Shown piece after piece: positions 55,886 through 64,000 of a stretch of DNA of 64,000 bases (positions are counted from its first letter, which is position 1; the number at the start of each line of letters is the position of its first letter). Where the stretch lies: positions 19,422,150 through 19,486,149 of the forward strand of contig CM022665.1 of assembly GCA_012295275.1 (NCBI GenBank), read 5' to 3'. This DNA comes from Chrysomallon squamiferum. Taxonomy: Eukaryota > Mollusca > Gastropoda > Neomphalida > Peltospiridae. The position numbers and the translations under genes were made by a program. Under the pieces are notes generated by a model that was not told the DNA's origin, ran no database searches, and saw only the letters and a program-made list of their open reading frames with translations.

Positions 55886-55942
55886 CCATCTATCAAGGAA
55901 TCACGAACTGCTTTAGCATAATGTGGAGGAGCACTATCTTGT
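55886..55942 (-). pseudogene. mariner/Tc1-superfamily transposase scrap
   Basis: The - strand reads LQDSAPPHYAKAVRDSLID, closely matching the DDE-transposase block of the type FQQDGAPPHYA..VRAFLD that holds the second catalytic Asp. Stops follow at once on the C-terminal side. Only about 20 codons are recognisable, so this is a remnant. Neighbouring sequence to about 56,400 may belong to the same decayed element. Confidence 0.6.
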
Positions 55943-56551
55943 AGGAAAAAAAAAAAAAAACCCAGTAAAAATAGAAATAACAACAATAATAATAACAGAA
56001 ATACTATTACTAATAAAAAAAATAACAAAACTGATATATAAAGAAGTTTTATTTCAAGTTTATTATTTAAATGTTATCCAGTAAAACTTGGAACTGTGAT
56101 AGTTATTCATGTATGTAGAATTAAGCATAAAATTTTGATTATTTTACAAATTTTACTGTCTTTTGGATAAATATTTAGCACAACAATTTAGACACAATTC
56201 ATTGATTAATGAATGAAATTAAAGTTGCCACATGTTTCTACATCTATTTCGTGGACTACTTTTGTTTGATTAGCAGCAACTTTCTTATGGACAAACAAAC
56301 CACTGCTTTTGATAAACCTTTTGTAAGACCCTGACTGTAACTGGAAATAACTCGCCTGATGACATCACTAAAACAGCTATTCTCCATAGGGCTAAATACA
56401 TATTTTTTACCACAGGACTATCGAATAAAATAAAATTTCAATACATTCAACAAAAAAAAAAAAAAAATTTCAGTTAGAAGAAACTTAATTTTACCTAACA
56501 TAACCTTACAGTTTCAAACCAAAGAAGGGCGATTAGTTATACCACTCACAA

Positions 56552-58124
56552 TTATATAAATTCAGGCTCGAAGAAGTCGGCATCGGCAAAGAGAAGAATG
56601 TGACAAATTCTGCTGAAGTCAATCCTCTGAGCATAGTTAATATAGTGCATACACCTGAAATATATATTTGATTTTAATAGTTTTATATGCCTGATTACAT
56701 TTATAGATTATTAAAACTAATATGAGTTTATCAATACAGTTTGAAAATTCACTATCCATACTGGAAGCATTTTGGGTTTTGGAATATAAGGAGATAGCTT
56801 GAGAATAGAATCCAAGTCTAAACATGAATTCCAAATACGTTTCATATACAACATGTACAGAATGGTCTAACAATTTTTTGTGCAAGAAATAATGTTTGTG
56901 TATGCAAAACAATCCAAAAACTTTAAGATGACACTATTTTGGATTTTGGAATTTCAGATAAGAGATCCTCAAACTGAACTACTTATTAAAATTAAATTTA
57001 TTAAAGTTAATCTTTAGAAGTGAGATTACCATATTTGAAAAAATAATATACTGAATAATTTGTGGGTAAAAAACAGTAAGAATTCAACCTTGAATTCCTG
57101 TGTTTGACAGTTAATAGCAACTTCAGTTGGGTCTATTGGGTCAAACGGGGAAACTGGATCCCCATCTGTCATTTTCAAAGTTATTTCAAACTGGAACTCT
57201 TCGATGAAACTGAGGGGTAAAGTGAAACCCAATGTCAATGTTAGAATCCCAACTTTTGTACCGTCACCACACTGAAGGTTAAAAGAAAAACTGCAAAAAC
57301 CCAGCAAAAACATTTAATCATACATCTGTGTATCAGAAAAAATAAGCAAATGGTAAACATTGTAAAACCTTTCTTCAGCTACAGAAATCAGAAGAACAAA
57401 TCAACTTTTGAAATCTTTGCTGTAGAAACACTTTTTAAATTCTTGTAAGAAAACAAATTTTATACTAAGACCTGCCACATTGCAATAAGTACAACATAAT
57501 TATCATTTAAGAGATGTACTTGATATATACAGATTTCCACATGATTTACAAACTTCATCAAGCCTACTTTAGATTTTCAGCATGTTCTGTGGGGGAAAGC
57601 ATTTGGTATAGATGCATTTCAAAGACAAGCATTTCAGTAAAAAATAAACTTAATCAGATTTTAAAATTAACTGAAAAATTAGAAGTTCCACCTTTGTGCC
57701 TTCTTCTTGGGTGTTCCCTGAACGATGACCCAGCTGGTATGTGTTCAAGCACAGCTTTCTCCCACTGAATATTTAAATAAAACAAAGCATGGTGTTATAT
57801 ACATTAAACATTGATTGTAATATTTAATTATTAGTAAACTGAAAAACTATTTCTAACAATTTTGAAATTTACCTTGAACATGTTACTTTTAGTGATAATA
57901 TTTTCATTATTAACTTCTTGCTGTTCTGACAATAAGGGGAAAACACAGAAACTTTGTGTTTCTGTAATTTTACTAACCTTTAAACTAAAAAGCATGACAA
58001 CTAACATACAATTTAGTACATCTCTGAAATGGAATATCAACTATTCTGCTATTGATTACCAGAAAAACTTAATCATGTTCTTGTGTGCAATTCCTCTTGG
58101 GAGCAATGTTTTCTTCCTCTGCAT
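56552..58124 (-). CDS. tentative orphan gene, four phase-consistent exons
   Basis: Proposed exons: 58124-58060, 57764-57692, 57271-57089, 56626-56552. Each junction has AG and GT ends and the frame passes through all three introns, giving 131 residues. The best part is the third exon (61 codons), which is well balanced, with GILTLTLGFTLPLSF, KMTDGDPVSPFDPIDPTE and INCQTQEFK. Its alternating hydrophobic strands and Cys residues suggest a beta-rich domain. The last exon reads RIDFSRICHILLFADADFF and ends at TAA 56,552-56,554. I do not recognise the family. The first exon and its ATG are the weakest part: the exon may begin further upstream, and the second exon is also open in another frame (WEKAVLEHIPAG) that would not join correctly to the third. 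It lies between DDX10 and the DUF4806 fragments, opposite in strand to both. Confidence 0.33.
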
Positions 58125-58601
58125 TTTATGACACCTGATAGAATACATCCATTGTAGAGTGTAGTTAATGAAATGGCCTTTTAGTAGGTCTTAATAAACC
58201 ACTGGTGTTTTTGGGGGCAGGGGGTTTGACTGCAGAATCAAAATCATTATGTACTTGGTCACTGAGTATGCAGGTGAAAATCTATTGGCTGTGATTCCAG
58301 AAAATTGGTGGACCCTACAAAATCATGTGCTGTTTTGGCCCCCATCTAAAGATTCTGCTATGGATTTTTATTAAGGAGAAACATTTAAAATAAATGAGCT
58401 GCTATGAATAAATGTATAAAAAGAATTATTGTAAATGAAAGAAAAACAACACTGTCTAAATAAACTGACAAATTGCATTCTGCTGATATAAAAACATAAT
58501 GTGCAGACATACCACTAGTATATTACCACAATAGGGAATTGAAACACCTTTGTAACTTGATATCATATATGCATGTAAATATACCAGTGTTACTGATACA
58601 G

Positions 58602-60296
58602 TATTATGGGAAAAGGACAAGCAAAATGCAAAGCAGCTGAGCTAAACTCAGACATAGACACTTTCCCCGAAGATGAAAATTTAGAGGGCCAACATCCTTT
58701 AAAAAGAATGCGAAGGTATGTGCATAATTAAATGGTGAGACTACAAGTAAGCACACCAAAATGTATGGTAAAAGGGTTGTTAACAACTGTGAAAGTGATA
58801 CTATACATTTGCAGTGGAATGCAGCCATCAAGCATTGGCATCCAAGTGATCATAGAAGTAGGCATTCACATTCAACCAAATAAAAGTATGCATTCACAGT
58901 TAAATGCAATGGTATGCATTTGTTAACAGGATTCATATTTAGAAAAATTGTATGGCTGTGTTATTGTGTAATTGTGTTCACATGTTTCAGTCTGCATTAT
59001 ATTCAGTTCTATGGGTACTTTATTTAAATGTAAACTACACTGTGTACTTACTATATCATCTATGAAAAGGTAATTATTTGGCTCCATGTATATCTACAAT
59101 ATTTGATTTTTGCAGTTGTTTACACAGAAACATCACCCAACTGATAGTTAAGAGAAACAGAGACCAAGCTTTGCATGTGACATTTTAATGCTAAGAAATA
59201 CATTGTAAAACTGTTCTCTGATGTAATACTAATTTTCTTATAGATCTCCAATGTGATATCATAATTCTCCTGACAATGAAAGAACACTGAGTGCTTGTCT
59301 CAGCCCCTGGTTCTGCATCAGTCAGGACACCATTCAGTACAACTTCTTCCAGCCATGCTTCTACCAGCCTTGCTTCTGATCATTACAGATTGATGCCCCC
59401 ATGCTCCTACCAGTTTTAAGTATATGCTGTATTTTTCAACTTTCCTGAAGGTACATACTTAATGATTATAAATTATGACTGGCATTTTGTTCCAAATTGT
59501 TACTGATATTGATGTTTCACTATTTTAATTTCAGGTTCTGTAATCATCCCTATGAATCCGGACAGTGGAGGAATACTCAGTAAGTTTCACCATGGCATGG
59601 TTTAGCACATTATGCATCAAACAGAACTGTTTCATTTTAGTTTTACTGAATTGTACATTTTCTTTTTTGAAAGTATCTGGGGCATGCCTGCAATGTTTTA
59701 AAAACCTTTTATTTCAGTGTCTGCGGTGGTATTTTATCAATGTGTTTACATGAGTGGACTTTTCGTGTAACTAATTAATAATCTAGCTTAATTTGACTTT
59801 CACATGCTCTCTAAATACAGAAAATGAAATAGACTTGAAACTGTTCTGATATAATGTCACCCATGTCTTGTTCATAATCCTACATCTGTACTAAAGTTTG
59901 TGTTATTGTCACTGGGTGTATCATATGCACCATATTTGTGTGGTAAAACTGTTCTATTGTTTATAAATTGACTTACTTTTATAAGTCAAATATACATGTG
60001 GCAGCCCTACTCTGTCCATCATTTATTCTAAAATTCTTAGTAATTTTTATCTTCAACAGATCAGACTGCTGAGTTCTTATGGAGGTAAAAACACAGGGGA
60101 GGTCACCAGAAAGATGTTAAAAATTGTCTTGAGTCATGAAGCAAGCATCCAGTATAATCTAATAGGAGCAAAAGGAAAATTGGCATTCAGCAACTTTGCC
60201 AACCTCAGTGAAGCCATTCACAGCAAGTTTGCTTACATTACACTAATAATGAAACAAAAATTACTAATTTTAAAGCACATCAAAGTAAGAAATTAA
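58602..60296 (+). CDS. DUF4806-domain gene, partial or degraded
   Basis: Two exons are supported. Exon 58602-58715 follows an acceptor and reads KCKAAELNSDIDTFPEDE then LKRMRR before a GT donor, like the linker that follows the N-terminal region in invertebrate DUF4806 proteins (AE..SD....E....KR.RR). Exon 60060-60296 follows CAACAG and reads RLLSSYGGKNTGEVTRKML, SIQYNLIGAKGKLAF and SEAIHSKFAY up to a stop, matching the C-terminal DUF4806 pattern (L..GG....V..IL..L.S...A..YN..G..GK.AF). Between them, a Ser/Thr-rich stretch at about 59,300-59,420 and a possible short exon at 59,535-59,579 could not be joined in frame, and a stop follows soon after the acceptor at 59,244. Upstream exons were not found. 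So it is either a gene with an unusual or alternative exon, or a decaying copy. The function of DUF4806 proteins is unknown to me; the family is expanded in some invertebrates. Confidence 0.5.
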
Positions 60297-61438
60297 TTAT
60301 ATACAATTGTAATTACTGTTCTGCAGTGGCTAATTAGGAATTCATTATATTTTGTTATAAATGTTTTACATGCTCATCAGACTTCCATTTGCATTCATGA
60401 TCAAACACTTCCATGTTTTACCTAATAACTAGAATCACTGATTAAATTGTATAAATATTCAGATGAACCAAATATGTTTTTTGTTCAGCTGTATTTGGTT
60501 CTATGATTGCTGGCTTATATTATTCATTTCTTCTTCATTGTAGAATCAGTGAGCCACAGATAAATATACTGGGAGGGGGGGGGACATGCTGGAATGGTTT
60601 CAAAACACAAGAGCCTGAATGGGTGGTAGGAAAAGGCTGATAAAAACTACACAAGCCATCACTGACTGAAATTCAGATTTTGTTCTTCTACTTTTGTGTT
60701 TAAAACATTTTTACATTTTTTGGTGTAGGCTGCCAAGACCTGATTAATGCACTGTTCTTCACTCTGTTATAAAGCTATTGTATTTTTCAAGGTGATTTCT
60801 GGCTTCATTTATTTTTTGTTTTTTGTTTTTGTTTTGTGCAAAGTATTGCATATATAATATTGTTCGAGTTGGTATTTGGTTAACTCAGTATTTTTCTGTG
60901 GTCCTTGCAATATTAGCACAATGGGATTTGACTGTATGTATGTAAATGATTGAAATGTATCATTTTCAGTTATGTATATTAATTATAATTATATATCTGT
61001 TGTATGCCATAGCATAATCAGTCAGAGTGTGTATGTGTGAATATATTTTATATTAATTTAAATTATATTAGTAATCTGCCTTAAGAACTTTTTAGACATT
61101 TATTATATATATATTGTATATTCAATGCTTATCTGGCTACATGTTTGGCCTATTCAGCACAATATTAATTGAGCTAATTTCAAAGATTTTTCTGTCATTT
61201 GGTCAAAAATGTGAGTAATTATTTATATACGTGTGTGTTTGTGTGTGTTTCAATGTATTAATGTTTGTATTTAACTGATTTAAACAGATCACTGAAATAA
61301 AGAATAACATTTTATTTTCAACTTTTATTTCTTCATTAAGTACCATTCAAGGAAAGAAATGACAGAGGGGGAAAAAGAACGCATAGGGAATTTAATTTAA
61401 AATAATCAAAGTTCAAATACAATTTCAACATTAGTATA

Positions 61439-61480
<42 letters not shown>

Positions 61481-62090
61481 ATGCAACCATTCAGTTCATA
61501 CAAATTAATTTAAACTATGGACATAATCCAATTTAAGTAAGCCTGCTAATATGTTTCATTTTGAATCTCACATTCTGCCAACCTGCTCTAACTTTATATT
61601 GGGCAGTACAATTAATAGGCGCTATTTCTAAGTTTCTCATAAAATCCATTAAAATTAATGTCACCCTTCCACAAAGGATTAATACATATGCACATTTTAG
61701 GTATCAAAATTATATTGCTTGATTTCTTTCTTTATTTTATGATTTAAGTGATAATCATAATTATTTTCTTCTTCTTCTTTTTTTTTTTTTTCTAAATATT
61801 GTAAATGATCATTTAACTTCTAATCAGAATAATGGTAAAAAAAATTGTTAATACTAATTTTATAAAACATATATTCATCCACATTCTGCAAGTTTCCTAG
61901 CATTGCATATAATGGATACATGGAGTTCTTCCAAATTTATTATATTTAATAATATATTTTCACTGTTTGATCTTATAATGTTGTTTCAAAATCAACATAC
62001 ACTACAAGGACAAAAAACATATTGTGCACATATAAGTGTTTAACTGAAATAAAATGTAATTTTGAATAAACTCTTATTTTAGTTCCTTGA
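60297..62090. other. spacer between the DUF4806 fragments and transaldolase
   Basis: AT-rich with no further exon recognised. A G-run lies at 60,573-60,583, AATAAA occurs at about 61,297, which could end the DUF4806 transcript, and a (TTA)n array lies at about 61,440-61,480. Confidence 0.5.
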
Positions 62091-62099
62091 CTGGAAAGT

Positions 62100-62643
62100 T
62101 TACCCGCAAATAATTATGGGAAGCATTCTGAGATTCTCTGCATACCAAGCCAAACAATTTGACGGTGCTTGTCAGATCTTGCCAGTTCTTGACAGACTTG
62201 GTACCAAATGTTTCTCATTTGAGCAAGAAAGTCTGGTCAAATTCTAAATCCAACGATTTAAAGTTAGAGATATCTTTAAAAACTGCATTTTTCTGGCTGC
62301 AGTCTTCTTGGCTACGTTTTCCGGCTAACAGTAACACACCTACACGCACGCACGACCGAACGCGCGCTCTCACGAAATAGCACTTGGATCATCTAATTAT
62401 CTAGTAAATAACATTGAAGTATTCCAGTAACATAAGTATTTCAAAATCCAAATCAATAATTTTTTTTTCTTTGACAATAAAGGCTTTCCGTAGATTTTTA
62501 ACTCGCGTCATTGAAAAAAAAAAAAAAAAAAATTCATTGTCTATGTTCAAGGTCGATCAACACTAAAGCTGAGATAATCGAGACAACACAAAATTATTGC
62601 GATCGAGTGGAAAAGTTCTGTGTCAACTAAGAACAATATCATC
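62100..62643. promoter_or_regulatory. transaldolase promoter region, possibly bidirectional
   Basis: The region upstream of the transaldolase ATG contains TTTTCCGGCT (ETS core, about 62,318-62,327), a CpG-rich segment ACGCACGCACGACCGAACGCGCGC at 62,343-62,366 broken by no stop-rich AT sequence, and a second CpG patch GCGATCGAG near 62,600. On the - strand a 34-codon frame reads YQVCQELARSDKHRQIVWLG-like residues just right of 62,110 and is followed by a GTAAAC donor-like site after a stop. That is not enough to call a divergent gene. The promoter call rests on position and base composition. Confidence 0.4.
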
Positions 62644-62731
62644 ATGTCGGGAGAGAAAAAGCAATGCAAGTCAACCCTCGATCAACTGAAACTTGTGACA
62701 ACTGTGGTAGCAGATACCGGCGACTTCGAAG
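62644..62731 (+). CDS. TALDO1: transaldolase, first coding exon only (partial)
   Basis: The ATG at 62,644 opens 29 codons plus one base before a GTAATT donor. The peptide contains STLDQLKLVTTVVADTGDFE, almost identical to the start of animal transaldolase (SALDQLKQFTTVVADTGDF). Transaldolase moves a three-carbon dihydroxyacetone unit between sugar phosphates in the non-oxidative pentose phosphate pathway, in the cytosol. This exon covers the first alpha/beta-barrel segment only. The Schiff-base lysine and the rest of the barrel must lie beyond the right edge, since no later exon (for example one encoding a TTNPSL motif) is visible before 64,000. The first intron is therefore longer than 1.2 kb. 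Confidence 0.9.
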
Positions 62732-64000
62732 GTAATTTTAATATTATTTTCATTACTTTATTCATTTTGATTTTAAAGTTGCTTCGTCAGTATCCTTTTC
62801 CTGTGGCTGAGTTGAATGGATGATGGATCCTTTAAGTTTAAGTTTTCGGTTTACTCTTATATTAGTATTAAGATGAAATAATTTAATACTACTGCTAGTG
62901 AATTCTAAACATGTAGTTAATTTGAAAAATTAATTAGTAAGTATGTGAACATTTTTTCAAAAATATTATTTTCCTAAAACATTATACATCATTTATATAG
63001 AGCAAAAAAAAAAAAATCGCATATTAAAATATCACCAACATCTCTTGTACGGCATTGACATATATATAAAAAAAAGTTACGAATGTTTATCGGAATAAAA
63101 TTTGAGGGTATTTTTCCTTCATAATCTGTAGAGAAACTCAAACTGATTCATTTCTGTCATTTTGCAATATGAACTCTGAATATATATAATATAGCTTTAA
63201 TCCACTTAACATGTATTAACTATTATATATCAAAATGATGCATTCGATGAGTTCTAAAGCTGTACAGTTTTCTTATGCAAGTTGCTAATAATCATAAGTT
63301 TTAAATAATTAATTAATTGCACCAGTTAGCACAAATGTACCATATGCCTTAATTATATAATTCTCAAAAAATCAATAGAAATTAAATCCATATACAAAAA
63401 GATCATTTTTCAAGACGGATGAATTGTAGGGATCTTTACATATTCAAGGATTTAGCTAACATTTATTTCTTTACCAGTTAATTAATAGCATTAATTAGAG
63501 TTAATGTGCTGTATGCCTTCATTATACAGATCTAACATTTCATAAGAATCAAATCAGTGTGTATGAATTATACATGAAGATAGAGTTTTTGAAAGGTTTA
63601 GAAGCATATTATGTCATATAAATACGAGATCACTTGACAAAATAAACAAAACATCAAACTTGCAAGAGATCATTCATTTTGGTACCCTAAATATTTGTAT
63701 GAAATTTGACAGTCTGTGAGAGAAATGCATAATTTGAATTCTGTATATGATTTAAAGTCTCAAGTGAGCTTACCTTATGCACATGATGATGGTAAATGGT
63801 AAATGGTAAATTTGTTGATTCTCAGATGTTTATCAAAGACGACACGTCAAAAAACAAAAACTATGATGAAGTTGAATATATATACTACATCATAATATAT
63901 TTTGTTTGTGAAATTATGAAAAAATAATGACTAAACAGAAATGCAGTTGAGGAAACCCTCTTCAAAGTATCACATCACAACAACTGGGCGACCTTCAGCA
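62732..64000 (+). other. start of transaldolase intron 1
   Basis: AT-rich intronic sequence. No second exon, RNA gene or transposon end was recognised. A triple GGTAAAT repeat occurs near 63,791-63,811. Confidence 0.6.

Noticed and set aside
59535-59579. Possible 45-bp exon of the DUF4806 gene
   Set aside because: It has AG and GT ends, but no reading frame joins it to the exon at 60,060 without a stop or frame break.

Overview
The window is AT-rich, intron-rich metazoan DNA, dense in microsatellites and DNA-transposon relics. The genes have many short exons and conserved intron phases. There are tRNA-derived SINE-like sequences, long (GA)n, (CA)n and (TA)n tracts and a gene-poor flank of about 29 kb. 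This fits an invertebrate, and I would guess a mollusc, possibly a cephalopod; that guess is an inference from genome texture and not a sequence identification.

Layout. Positions 1-29,490 hold no gene I can support. This stretch contains microsatellites, a 1.3-kb pentanucleotide-derived satellite (9,034-10,308), a 252-bp near-identical direct duplication (11,116 and 13,009), one fairly clear and one weak SINE-like sequence, a short hAT-type transposon (25,459-26,537) and a few CpG-rich islets that could be promoters. Positions 29,497-35,921 (- strand) hold a complete Rabin8/RAB3IP-like coding region in 10 exons. A dead Tc1-like transposase lies in one intron and a 13-residue tandem repeat lies in the first coding exon. 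Positions 39,321-40,849 are a decayed Mutator-like (MULE) element with recognisable terminal inverted repeats. Positions 41,024-43,474 (+) hold a complete NSUN4-like mitochondrial rRNA methyltransferase in 6 exons. Positions 44,351-55,579 (+) hold a complete DDX10-like DEAD-box helicase in 19 exons. Positions 55,600-60,300 hold a transposase scrap, a tentative four-exon orphan gene on the - strand, and pieces of a DUF4806-type gene on the + strand. The first coding exon of transaldolase starts at 62,644 (+) and the rest of that gene lies beyond the window.

Function. The confident genes are housekeeping: a Rab8 exchange factor for membrane traffic and ciliogenesis, a mitochondrial small-subunit rRNA m5C methyltransferase, a nucleolar helicase for 18S rRNA maturation, and a pentose-phosphate enzyme. 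NSUN4 and DDX10 lie head-to-tail 876 bp apart and both serve ribosome assembly, in different compartments. They are independent transcription units, not an operon. The exon chains given were assembled by hand: I required GT/AG sites, intact reading frame across every junction and resemblance to remembered family sequences. Total lengths (590, 448 and 889 residues) are exact sums of those exons.

I did not find a convincing new biological system. The best leads are the 252-bp duplication that may carry a coding exon, the phase-consistent orphan gene at 56.5-58.1 kb, the DUF4806 gene fragments, and the higher-order satellite at 9-10.3 kb.
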